Assembly: GCA_015146655.1 (NCBI GenBank)
Contig: VKHL01000029.1
Coordinates: forward strand, 1 to 64,000
Source of the DNA: Ochromonas danica
Lineage: Eukaryota > Sar > Chrysophyceae > Chromulinales > Chromulinaceae
Direction of reading: 5' to 3'
Length of the DNA stretch: 64,000 nt
This document shows positions 31,378 through 40,929 of this stretch, piece by piece. The notes below the pieces were generated by a model. That model was given only the letters and a program-made list of their open reading frames with translations, made no database searches and was not told the origin of the DNA. Made by a program: the position numbers and the translations under genes. How positions within the stretch are numbered: the first letter of the stretch is position 1; every line of letters begins with the position of its first letter.

Positions 31378-33038
31378 TCACTTTGAGAGGCAGTACTTAG
31401 AATAGATTGCCTCGTCTCGACGCAACAGGTCTTCGAGGGGCCCCAGCAGGCGATTGAAAGTGTTTCGATCAGTCCAACTTACTCGCAACGCTCCTTTCGC
31501 TTTGGCGGTGATTTGCCGCGGTTTGGCAGTCAACAGTGCGGCATCCCCAAAGCATTGGCCCGAGACCAGTCGATTGACACTTTTCCCGCCAGTCGATCCC
31601 TGCTGGAAGCACTCGACCTGGCCGTCCAGAATGACATAGAAGCTGTCCCCCGCGTCTCCTTGTCTGCACACGACCTGGCCATCCTCAAAGCGCTCCTCTC
31701 TCAACGAGTCCGCCAACATCATCTTCTCCATAGAAGTCAGAGTGCTGAGGAGAGGAACTTGATTGAGAAAGTCCACAAGTTGCTCTCGTCTGCGCAGAGA
31801 GGCTGCTACTAGAATAGCTTTGAAGGCGGTACGCTCCAGCGACCAGAGAGCGCAATTAGTGACAGCTCGGCAAGTCGCTGCTCGAGGAGCATTGTACATG
31901 AGAGCCAGCTGACCAAAGGTGTCCCCCTCAGAGCAGGTTTGCACTTTAACAGGTTCGCCCTCCTTCGGCTGTACGAACACTTCGACACTGCCCTGGTCCA
32001 CGAGATAGAGCTTGTCCCCTTCCTCGCCTTGCCGAATGATATCTGTACCAGCCTCAATATTGAGTGGTCCCTGAAAAGCCTTGACAATCCACGCCCGCTC
32101 TTCAGGATCCAACAGGCGCTTGAGCATCGACGACTTATTGACAAGAACGAGAAGGCGACGCAAGCTTTCCCCTTCTTTCACTTGCAAAGAGAACTGCGCG
32201 ATAACTTCCTTCACACGGAGTGGATCCATGGACTCCGCGGACACGGCCAGTCTCCGCCGAGTCAGTCTCTCCTTCAGCGAAGGGCTGGTGGAGGACGTCT
32301 CCGTCGCGAGACTGGCCTGCTCCCCCTCCTCGTCTTCATCATCTTCATCGTCCAGATAGCTCTCGGAGCTATCTACGCTGATGCTATCCGCCGCGTCCGT
32401 CATGTTGAGGACGTTCACAAAGTCAGTCTTGCCTCCAGCCGGCTGCTTGCTCGGACTGACAAGGTCGAGACCTCTCAAGGCTTGCTCAGGAAACTCCTTG
32501 CATATCGTCTCAACGATAGTGGCATAGGGATTGGCAGAGTCCGAGAGGATGAGCTTCTCGACCAAAGCCGTGAGCATGGGCTGTACGGACTGCTCCTGCA
32601 GGTAGCGCTCCAAGTCAGCCTGTACGTCATCTTTGGGACCTGGGTGGTATCCTGCCAGCTCATAATCCGTGAAGTGAAGGTTGCTATTTAATCTGAGCAA
32701 TAACGGACGAAGGTGGGGTGTGAGTGGCAGTGTGTGTGAAGAGAGAGTGTGCGGGGAGGGACTGACCGCTTGGAGAGAGTCTGGACATCAGAGGCGAACA
32801 AGGCAGCACTGGCATCTTCTTTATGGTTGGCAAACATGTAGCAGATTATGAATGTCGCCACGAAGTTCGGTCTGTGCTTGATGATCTCCTCGAGCAGCGC
32901 GGAGACCAGAGCGTCGATTCGCTTGCCGCGAACGTATTTCTGCACATCTTCGTGAACTTTCTGTGGCTGAACACAACCTTGTCAAAAAAGCCAACACTAG
33001 CGAAAGAAGTGGGCAGTACTTACATAGCTATGACTCAT
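31378..33038 (-). CDS. PKA regulatory subunit-like protein with two cyclic-nucleotide-binding domains
   Basis: Three exons (33024-33038, 32767-32966, 31378-32692) with introns of 57 and 74 nt give 509 residues; the first exon encodes only MSHSY before GTAAGT. Residues 10-50 (VQKYVRGKRIDALVSALLEE, then IIKHRPNFVATFI) and 94-138 (LERYLQEQSVQPMLTALVEK, then NPYATIVETI) both look like RIIa-type dimerisation/docking helices. An acidic linker leads to the pseudosubstrate RRRLAVSA (217-224, Ala at the phospho-site, as in type I subunits). CNB-A has FGQLALMYNAPRAAT (331-345) and CNB-B has FGDAALLTAKPRQIT (453-467). The phosphate-binding Arg is kept in both, but the ribose-binding Glu is Gln or Asp. 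It should hold PKA catalytic subunit inactive until ligand binds. Confidence 0.9.
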
Positions 33039-34092
33039 AGTTTCATGATCTCGTTCTGCTACTGTTCAAGCGAAAAAGCAATCCATGGAAATTCCATGGA
33101 ATTCCACGACATTGAAACGGTCGAGGATGTTAACTTAAGAGGTTTGTTGGCAGGTTGATGGTTTAGATGCATACAAATAAGTTAATCAGGGTAATTTAAG
33201 CATACATGCGCGCAAACATGATTGTCTTTTAAATAATTCAGGAAACATTCTCAGGTTGGGTCCAAGCAACAGCACGTAATTTCTCTACTATCCACTATCC
33301 TTAGTCGTGGCGTCATACAATATACAGTGTGTATATCCATCTTGTTGCACGCGTTTCGTCCTCTGCAACTTGTGAGGATTACCCACAAGGTTATCGTACA
33401 AGATCCGATCAAAGTGCGACGCAACTTCTTCTTCAGCTTGATGCCAGATGCGTATTGATACTGCAAGGCATTAGTGAACCAACATGCAAATATATCAACA
33501 AGACAGAAGTTCTTATACGAATTCGCTCGCGAGGAGGCAGGCAGGTTCAATCATGATGTGGATTAGTTGGTTACGTCACCAGATAAAGCAAGAAGTCTTC
33601 TCAGCAGAAGCCCCGCGGAAGGAAGGAGAACCTGCCACGATGTGAATCTCCATTATTAAGCACAGAATATCAAATAGCGCTGCTGTGATTTCATAGTGCC
33701 GCGTTTGAAAGGATGAGATTCAGTCGAAGCCTCTTTAATGGAGACATGGGATCCAATTAATTAGACTAGTTAGAATTAGATCAACTGATGGCTATGGCTC
33801 GCTTGGCTTCGTTTGGTGTTGGAAGAAAATATTTGTGTGTTCTGGGTTCCCAAACACACGTTGTTGTTGTCGTCCCGAGATAAACATGTTGATTAGGCTA
33901 TGTGTTATTCATTATTCATTGAAGTCTTTGGCACTAAAAAGAGGGGCAAGTGGAAGGGAGGTGGAGAGGAGTCAAACCAGCAGACCCAGACCGAAGAAAA
34001 ACATCAAAACTCCATGTCCCGGTTCCGTCAGTCTGCTGGGTTTGCTTTGGTAACACATTCCGGCATTGTTTGTCCCAAAAAGAGTATTCGAC
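33039..34092. other. About 1 kb divergent intergenic region
   Basis: This lies between the PKA-R start and the giant surface-protein start, both presumably transcribed outward. It contains the 14-bp palindrome AATTCCATGGAATT at 33090-33103, which overlaps a second inverted repeat CCATGGAA-A-TTCCATGG at 33083-33099. Open frames of about 75-125 codons lack family features. I see no tRNA, rRNA or mobile-element structure. Confidence 0.5.
33083..33103. promoter_or_regulatory. Overlapping palindromes upstream of PKA-R start
   Basis: CCATGGAA-A-TTCCATGG (33083-33099) and AATTCCATGGAATT (33090-33103) overlap, about 45-65 bp upstream of the start at 33038. The core ATTCCATGGAAT is identical to 30648-30659. 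It could be a dimeric factor site or part of a 5' UTR hairpin; function is not established. Confidence 0.35.
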
Positions 34093-37000
34093 ATGAGGAG
34101 AAAATACTATCTCTTTCGACAAATATTATTATTGATCATCCTTATCTTTTTCTCGGTGAAAGTGGAAGGACAAACGCTGTACTCCTCCTTCACATCCGCG
34201 GATCGGAAAAATTACGCCGTCACTTTCAACATCCAAAACACCAACACTTACCCCATAACTATCAGTCAGGTTGAAGTAACCACCGATCCTTCTAGTGGTT
34301 CAGATAGTTTTTCTTTTTGGTATAGAAGCACCGCTGTTAGCGGCACGTCCACATTATCGAGCGCTGGTGGCTGGACGCAAGCGGTCTCAGGAACGATCAG
34401 CTATTCCTCGAACCTGGCCACCATCTCGGTATCTCCTGGTGTGGTTATCCCTCCTTCAGGTTACTATGGTCTGGCAGTGAGCAGTGTTATTTACTTGAAA
34501 ACGCCCAGAACCCAGACGTCGGTCACCTCGACAACGATAGATGGAGTCACCCTCTACTCGGGAGGAAGCAGTTCCTACGCAGCCGACCCTTGTTGTATAT
34601 TGCAATATTCTCCCCGCTCGTTTTGGGGTTCAGTTACCTTTTATACACCCACCGTTAGTCCTTCATCACCTCCAACCCTGATCCCTACACTGTCGCCAAC
34701 TCAGATTCCCTCCACAGCGACTCCTACAGAAGTTCCTACAATAACACCAAGTTGTTCTCCGACTTTGATTCCAACCAGGCAACCAACTGAAAGACCAACT
34801 CTCAATCCAACCGTTCTACCAACAATGGTGCCAACGGCCACCCCAACAGGACAGCCTTCTGGACAGCCTTCGCGCCAACCGTCAGGACAACCCAGTGCAC
34901 AACCAAGTGCTCAGCCTATATCTCATCCCACATCGCAACCTTCTGCGCAACCTGTTGTGGGTCCCACAAGTCATCCCACGGGACAGCCATCTACTTGTCC
35001 CACCAGTCAACCCACTAGGCGACCTACCGCTCGGCCTTCCTCTCAGCCTTCGTCGCGTCCATCTATGCAGCCTTCAACTCAACCTTCATCTGAACCTTCT
35101 GGGCAGCCTTCCTCCCATCCATCATCTCGACCTTCGAGCCAGCCATCTGGGCATCCAACTGCCCAACCTTCCAATCAACCATCGGCTCGGCCCACAGCCC
35201 AACCTGTGAGTGCACCGTCATCTCGACCTTCCGGCCAACCAAGCTCTCGACCATCCAGGCAACCATCTGGTCAACCCTCATCGAAGCCGTCATCTCAACC
35301 CTCCGCTTGTCCCTCTGAACAACCTTCTGGACAACCAACTTCCAAACCATCATGTCAACCCTCTTCTCAACCTTCTACTCAACCCTCTGCGCAGCCGTCT
35401 GCTCAACCTTCGGTGTTACCAAGTAGCCAGCCAACCTCTCACCCCAGCAACCAACCTTCCTCTATTCCAAGTTCTGTTCCGACGAGTCAGCCAACATCGG
35501 TACCATCATCTCAGCCTTCTGACTCGCCCACAGCTCAACCGAGCACTATTCCGAGCACGCAACCCAGTAGCCAACCGACTTCCCGACCGAGCAGTCAACC
35601 TTCTGCTAGTCCATCTTCCCAACCAACAGTAGCGCCTTCGAGTCAGCCAACATCGGTACCCTCTGCAAATCCATCCTCTCAGCCTAGCAGCCAACCTTCG
35701 AGTTATCCTTCAGGGCAACCAAGTTGCGATCCAACAGCTCAACCGAGCAGCCAACCTTCTTCATTACCTACCTCACAACCCTCAACTCAACCTTCCGGTG
35801 TGCCAACTGGGCAGCCATCTGATCAGCCGACAGGAATCCCAACAGGTCAGCCTACAGCTCAACCCTCTGGAGTTCCTTCTGATCAGCCAACTGGTCAGCC
35901 CTCCACTCAACCTTCCGGTGTGCCAAGTGGGCAGCCATCTGATCAGCCGACAGGAATCCCAACAGGTCAGCCTACAGCTCAACCCTCTGGAGTTCCTTCT
36001 GACCAGCCAACTGGTCAACCAACTGTACAGCCAAGCTCAACACCTTCTTCTCAACCCTCAAGTCAACCTTCAGGTTATCCCTCCATGCAGCCCACTGTTC
36101 AGCCTACAGCTGTCCCGACCAGCCAGCCTTCCGCTGTGCCCTCTGCTCAGCCTAGCGGAGTGCCTTCACAACAGCCGACTGTACAACCAACACGATTGCC
36201 AACAGCTCAACCAAGCAGACAACCAACTTCCCAGCCATCTTCGCAACCTTCCTCCCGACCTTCAAATCATCCTTCTGGTCAGCCTTCTAGTCAGCCTTCG
36301 ACCCAGCCAACAGTGCGGCCTACAGGAAGACCAAGTAGTCAGCCAAGCTATCAACCATCGTCTCAGCCAACGTCTCAACCAACAAGACAACCTACCTCAC
36401 AGCCCACTGTCACTCCGAGTGTCGCCCCAACAACCAAGAGTCATATGTCAGAGAGCTTCGTGGCAAACTACTCTAAAGCTCTTGAGTCCCTCACGGGTGG
36501 GAAGGATGTATCGATCATCACCGACTCGGTGCGAGTGGTCTCTGAGCGAGTAAACATGACATCGAATACTCCGGTCCAAGTCCAAATTCCTTTAACAGAC
36601 ACAGAGAAGGGTTTGGTTGCATCGGGCCAACTGGTTGTGCCGTCTGTCTCGTTACTTCCCAATGCAAATGGTACAGGCAATGCCTCAGTACAAGTGGCTG
36701 TGGCACTGGTGAACAAAAGTGCTTGGAACACCTCCTCTAACTCGAGCAGCGGCGGCAACAAGGCAGGGTCGTTGCAGTCGGACATTGTCATAGTGCAAGT
36801 TGGTGGAGGAGTGAACTATGTGGATATTACCTTCCCAGCTGGCTCCTCTACCTCAACACCGATAAACTTCACTATTGCATGTCGAAGTGGTGAATTTGTG
36901 CTGAAGAACTATACTTGCACTGATTCAGGCTATGTGGAGAACTATAAATGTGTAGGTATTGCTGGCACCTATAAAGGAGAGTGTCCAGTACTGAAGGCCA

Positions 37001-40000
37001 CTTGCGCTGCTCTGGACCTGTCAGCTCAAAGTGTCGCAAACGCAGCGACGGGGCAAACTTGTACAGAGTTGAATTCAACGTCAGGGACCATTATTTGCAG
37101 ATGTTCCCTGGGAAAGAACCCATTGCAGCCGGGGACGGGCACTGTGGCAGCTGGCTTGATGTTTCAATTTGTGGGTTCCGATTTCTCGAATACCTTCAAA
37201 GCTGCAGCTGCCTTGAACAATGCAGGGGCGGCCAGCAAAGCTGCCACTATCATTGTGTTGTTTGCCACTTTGTGGGGCACCACTTTGATCTCCATGTTCT
37301 ACCAAGGCTGGAGGCAGAATAAGAAGGAAGCTCATGCAATGACCAAGAAGCAGAAGAAGAAAGCCTTGCAAATAGCGCCTGATCCCGGTGCGAGTCAAGA
37401 AGGTGGCAGCCGTGTAAATCCTTGGAACAAGGCGAAATCTGTGCTGCAGTCGAGTCAACTGCGGAGCAAAGAGGAGGAAAGGAAAGAGATGACGGCGGAG
37501 GACGTGTTGCAACGAGTCAAGGCGATCTTTCCCGCCGTCTTTGAGTACAAGTCTCTGCTGGATGGCATGATGCGAGAGCTCTACAACAATCATGAATACA
37601 TCAACTTCTTCTGGAAGCTTGACCAAAGACACTATCCCATTGTGGATATCCTCAAGATGATCTCCATCCAGAGCTACTTGCTTTTCCTGCTGGCAGTACT
37701 CTATGATCTGAACTATCCAGATGATGACGGCAGCTGTGAGTTCCATATGACGAGCAGCGATTGTCTCAGTAGGAAGAGTGTCTTGGATCCTTCTCAGACT
37801 TACTGTCAATGGACAGCCTCGTCCGCTTCATCAGGCAGTTGTTCTTATGCCTCGCCCACATTCTCTACTCAAATCACAATCTATATTTCTGCCATGACTT
37901 CCTTTGCCACCTGTCTCTACACTGTGCCATTAGAATACTATCTGGGTATGGTTGCGGCTCCCACCATTGTGGGCAACTCCTCTGTAGTTGCTCATGCTGC
38001 GCCACCGCTTGCTGTGGCTGACCCTGCAGTTCAGGTGTCTGGGGAGTTATTTGGTATTGTACCTGTGGATTCCAGCATTCACAAGACAGAGCGACGGTCT
38101 GCATTTCCTTTGCTTTCCTCTTTGTCGTTCAACCTGTCGAAAGATGGAAAGAAGGTTGCTTCCAGTCGTCTGCTAAAGCATGGCAGCCACAATCATGCAG
38201 AGGCTGATCACAATACTGTAGATCTAATCGTAATCCATCGCCAGAGGCGACGAGAGGCCATTCGCAAGTTGGTGAATTTACCTTCATCAACTAGTCCCAA
38301 TGACTCGCTGGAGGCGTTGAGGAGGGATCTCATGGCTCAGAGCTTGCTATTGGAAGACGATTCCGAGACTCAAAGTAAGTTCCATCAATTGTGGGGTCTG
38401 GATGCTTGTAGTCACACTTTTCTGGAGCCCAAGACCATCTGGAAGACTCGCTCTTTCTTGTTTCTCTACCGCAAGCAGCGAAAGGAGGTGATCGACATTT
38501 CTCGACTTGTGAAAGAAGAGGTGGAAGGGGTCGCAAAGTCAGCCGAGGAGATGAAAGAGGAGCTGGAGAGGCTGTCCTCAGAAGCAGAGCGTGGGTTTGA
38601 GATCCTGCAGATGTTGGTGATGGATCTTCTGGGCAGAGACAGTGCTGCTGCCCGCATCTTCGCCATCAAGTCTGAGTTGGAGCATGAGCGAGTGAATGCA
38701 ACGAGCTGGTGGACGAAGATGAACGTCGTCGTCGCTCTGCTTTGCATCGATGGCTTTCTGATGTATTATGCCATTTTGAAAGGCTTCAGCAAAGGTCTTC
38801 AGTGGCAGTCAAAGTATGTTCTAGCGTGGGCCTTGCAAGTCGTATTGGATGTCTTTCTCTTCGGAACCATCCACTGCTTGTGGTTTCATTTCATCATGCC
38901 TCGCATGGTTGCCAAAGAGGTCCACAGCGCTGAGAAGCTCTTGAGACGCACGATTCGGGGTATCTATGAAGAAGGAGCGGAAGACAGGAGGAATGAGTCG
39001 AAAGAAAAGGAGGAAATTGTCACGCGGGGAGGGAATGCCGAGCAAAAGACTTCTCATCGACGGCATCGTAAGACCCACAGCCTTGAGGCAGATGCTTCGT
39101 TGCGCTTCGCTTGTTTCAACGTGGCGCAGCACCTGCATGTCTCGTATCGTCTGGCGGAGCAGTTCCCAGGACTCCTGGAGAGTTCCATTGCGAAAGCCTA
39201 TTGCAGCCCATTTCCAGGCAAGACTGCTTTGAAATGGTCATCAGCTGTCGACCAATGGCATGATAAACCTCCAGAAGCAGCGGCAGCACCCAGCCGCTGG
39301 CTTCTCAGCTCCGATGATCTCCGTGGCAAGTCGATTGCTCAGAAGATCTTGATGGCCATGGGAGTGATCAAAGTCGTCTTGCTCTCGTCCTCAGTGTGTA
39401 TGCCGGTGGAAGTGCAGAGTATTATGATTCGCATGATGGAGCCTCTCTTCCTCTACATCTTCACCAGCTTTTACCTCATTCTGTTGGACCACCCCGTTGT
39501 CTTCGGAGTGTGCTTGGGATGTGTTGTTCTGCTGATCATCTTCTTGGTTTGGGAAAGCTATCGCCATCGCCGGGCAGTTCACGCTGAACGCGAAGAAATG
39601 AAAGTCAAGCTCGTGCCTCCAGCCCATGGCGACCCTTTGGCTGCGCCTCATTCTCTTCCACCAATTGCGGAGAAAGGAGACGGAAGCAGCAGTAGCAGCA
39701 GCAGTTTTGATGGTTTTAGCAGTGAGAGCAGTCTGCATTTATCTCATTTTGGAGCGAGCGATTCTGAAAATAGAGAGAGAGGCAGTCGGAAGTATTCGAT
39801 TGCCTCGAGTGTTGCCGGTCGAGTGCTGCAGACGTTGTTCTCGGACAGAAGCAGCTCTGCATTGCGAAGCCGTGCAGGCAGTTGGCAGCTTTCGTCCCTC
39901 TTCAGCTCTTGGGACGAGAGCGAAGGTCATCGCGGATCTCGTGGCAGCAGCCAGAAGTATGTTTCTACCTCAGCTATCTTTGATAATGAAGACACGTTCA

Positions 40001-40563
40001 GTAGAAGCGCCAGCGACAACAGCGGTGACGAGAAGTCTTCCTTGCCGTCTGAGGATCAGCAGATGAGTGAGCTCCTTGTCGATCGACATGTGAATTATAT
40101 AGCAAACGGTAGTAACCGAGGCAGTGGAATAGTCAATTCAAGTAGTTCTAGTGATAGTGTTATTAGCAGTTCAAGTTATTCTTCAGAATCTGATGGCAGT
40201 TTGTCACAGTTTGCCGTTCGATTCAAGGCCAATTCTTTAAAGCCGTCTTCCTCTAGAGGACCTCCCGATTGCATCCCAGGCAACAGTCAGAGTCCTTCGG
40301 TTGAGGAGCAATGTGGTACAGATGTTGTGTCCGGAGTGATGTCCACGAGTCGAAATGTCCCGATGCCCAGCAGCACAGACGATGGCGACGACTTGCTCGC
40401 TCGCCTTTGTGATGCTGTGGATGGAACACGCGGGCAGAGTAGCTTCAACGACTCTTCCATTTCTTGTAGTGATTCTCACCGAAGTTTTAGCGGTGATAGC
40501 ATGTCGAGTGAACTGACGACCATCGACCTCCGCAGCAAGCTCAAGATTGCCTCGCGGCGCTAA
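34093..40563 (+). CDS. Giant cell-surface protein: PSxQP repeat stalk plus multi-pass membrane region
   Basis: An intronless frame of 2,156 residues from ATG 34093, chosen because it begins a signal peptide (MRRKYYLFRQILLLIILIFF). An N-terminal beta-rich domain of about 180 residues precedes about 590 residues of degenerate pentamers such as PSSQP, PSGQP and PTAQP (34660-36430), typical of stramenopile surface proteins. After the repeat is an Asn-glycosylated ectodomain ending in a Cys-rich part with GTIICRCS, faintly GPS-like. Next come about eight hydrophobic helices in clusters (AATIIVLFATLWGTTLISMF; YLLFLLAVLYDL; MNVVVALLCIDGFLMYYAIL; LGCVVLLIIFLVW) separated by charged cytosolic loops with a coiled coil. 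A Ser-rich tail of about 320 residues ends the protein. I infer an adhesion, wall or sensory receptor; no enzyme domain is visible. Confidence 0.88.
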   Translation: MRRKYYLFRQILLLIILIFFSVKVEGQTLYSSFTSADRKNYAVTFNIQNTNTYPITISQVEVTTDPSSGSDSFSFWYRSTAVSGTSTLSSAGGWTQAVSGTISYSSNLATISVSPGVVIPPSGYYGLAVSSVIYLKTPRTQTSVTSTTIDGVTLYSGGSSSYAADPCCILQYSPRSFWGSVTFYTPTVSPSSPPTLIPTLSPTQIPSTATPTEVPTITPSCSPTLIPTRQPTERPTLNPTVLPTMVPTATPTGQPSGQPSRQPSGQPSAQPSAQPISHPTSQPSAQPVVGPTSHPTGQPSTCPTSQPTRRPTARPSSQPSSRPSMQPSTQPSSEPSGQPSSHPSSRPSSQPSGHPTAQPSNQPSARPTAQPVSAPSSRPSGQPSSRPSRQPSGQPSSKPSSQPSACPSEQPSGQPTSKPSCQPSSQPSTQPSAQPSAQPSVLPSSQPTSHPSNQPSSIPSSVPTSQPTSVPSSQPSDSPTAQPSTIPSTQPSSQPTSRPSSQPSASPSSQPTVAPSSQPTSVPSANPSSQPSSQPSSYPSGQPSCDPTAQPSSQPSSLPTSQPSTQPSGVPTGQPSDQPTGIPTGQPTAQPSGVPSDQPTGQPSTQPSGVPSGQPSDQPTGIPTGQPTAQPSGVPSDQPTGQPTVQPSSTPSSQPSSQPSGYPSMQPTVQPTAVPTSQPSAVPSAQPSGVPSQQPTVQPTRLPTAQPSRQPTSQPSSQPSSRPSNHPSGQPSSQPSTQPTVRPTGRPSSQPSYQPSSQPTSQPTRQPTSQPTVTPSVAPTTKSHMSESFVANYSKALESLTGGKDVSIITDSVRVVSERVNMTSNTPVQVQIPLTDTEKGLVASGQLVVPSVSLLPNANGTGNASVQVAVALVNKSAWNTSSNSSSGGNKAGSLQSDIVIVQVGGGVNYVDITFPAGSSTSTPINFTIACRSGEFVLKNYTCTDSGYVENYKCVGIAGTYKGECPVLKATCAALDLSAQSVANAATGQTCTELNSTSGTIICRCSLGKNPLQPGTGTVAAGLMFQFVGSDFSNTFKAAAALNNAGAASKAATIIVLFATLWGTTLISMFYQGWRQNKKEAHAMTKKQKKKALQIAPDPGASQEGGSRVNPWNKAKSVLQSSQLRSKEEERKEMTAEDVLQRVKAIFPAVFEYKSLLDGMMRELYNNHEYINFFWKLDQRHYPIVDILKMISIQSYLLFLLAVLYDLNYPDDDGSCEFHMTSSDCLSRKSVLDPSQTYCQWTASSASSGSCSYASPTFSTQITIYISAMTSFATCLYTVPLEYYLGMVAAPTIVGNSSVVAHAAPPLAVADPAVQVSGELFGIVPVDSSIHKTERRSAFPLLSSLSFNLSKDGKKVASSRLLKHGSHNHAEADHNTVDLIVIHRQRRREAIRKLVNLPSSTSPNDSLEALRRDLMAQSLLLEDDSETQSKFHQLWGLDACSHTFLEPKTIWKTRSFLFLYRKQRKEVIDISRLVKEEVEGVAKSAEEMKEELERLSSEAERGFEILQMLVMDLLGRDSAAARIFAIKSELEHERVNATSWWTKMNVVVALLCIDGFLMYYAILKGFSKGLQWQSKYVLAWALQVVLDVFLFGTIHCLWFHFIMPRMVAKEVHSAEKLLRRTIRGIYEEGAEDRRNESKEKEEIVTRGGNAEQKTSHRRHRKTHSLEADASLRFACFNVAQHLHVSYRLAEQFPGLLESSIAKAYCSPFPGKTALKWSSAVDQWHDKPPEAAAAPSRWLLSSDDLRGKSIAQKILMAMGVIKVVLLSSSVCMPVEVQSIMIRMMEPLFLYIFTSFYLILLDHPVVFGVCLGCVVLLIIFLVWESYRHRRAVHAEREEMKVKLVPPAHGDPLAAPHSLPPIAEKGDGSSSSSSSFDGFSSESSLHLSHFGASDSENRERGSRKYSIASSVAGRVLQTLFSDRSSSALRSRAGSWQLSSLFSSWDESEGHRGSRGSSQKYVSTSAIFDNEDTFSRSASDNSGDEKSSLPSEDQQMSELLVDRHVNYIANGSNRGSGIVNSSSSSDSVISSSSYSSESDGSLSQFAVRFKANSLKPSSSRGPPDCIPGNSQSPSVEEQCGTDVVSGVMSTSRNVPMPSSTDDGDDLLARLCDAVDGTRGQSSFNDSSISCSDSHRSFSGDSMSSELTTIDLRSKLKIASRR
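34660..36430 (+). repeat. Coding repeat of PSxQP/PTxQP pentamers
   Basis: About 590 codons of degenerate 15-bp-based units encode Pro-Ser/Thr-x-Gln-Pro variants inside the giant surface protein. Codons for the same residues vary (CAG/CAA, TCT/AGC/TCA), so most units are old and kept at protein level. The first 60 residues are more diverged (for example TEVPTITPSCSPT). Confidence 0.95.
35781..36020 (+). repeat. 120-bp tandem duplication inside the PSxQP repeat
   Basis: The 120-bp block 35781-35900 is followed by a near-identical copy at 35901-36020. Most of the block differs at only a few bases (for example CCAACTGGGCAG versus CCAAGTGGGCAG). It is much younger than the surrounding degenerate units. 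Confidence 0.9.
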
Positions 40564-40929
40564 TCAGCTGACGGCTGCCCTGCCCAGAAGCATGGCGCGT
40601 CAGACTGTCGGCCGAAAGGTTTGGTCCATGTGCACTTGTTTTAATTTATAGTCTACCAGTACAACTGTATTAAGTGGTTAAGTAAATCTGAAAATGTAAC
40701 TTCTCCACCTTCTTGATGCGACGCCATTCACACGAGCATTGACAGAAGATGAACAAACAACAGACTAGCTACAAGACAAGAATCGGTACCACAACAACAA
40801 CAACACTGCAAGTATACAGTACAGAATAAAGCTAACATGTTAGACAGACTATTAACAACAGATGACAAAGAAAGAAGCACTGCCAACTATGTAGAATGAA
40901 CAGGAAATTAGGAATGAATTGGTTGATGG
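40564..40929. other. Intergenic region between convergent genes
   Basis: This is the shared 3' flank of the giant surface-protein gene and the permease gene. It contains a short (ACA)n run near 40789-40806. Nothing else is recognised. Confidence 0.5.

Noticed and set aside
34066-34092. Non-ATG upstream extensions of several genes (for example 34066, 24768, 23217, 59832, 54157)
   Set aside because: These begin with TTG or GTG, which are not expected starts for nuclear genes; the first suitable ATG was used, usually supported by a signal peptide or domain start.
35798-36553. Alternative-frame ORF of about 250 codons in the surface-protein repeat
   Set aside because: The tandem repeat keeps several frames open; only the frame encoding PSxQP units continues into a signal peptide and membrane helices.
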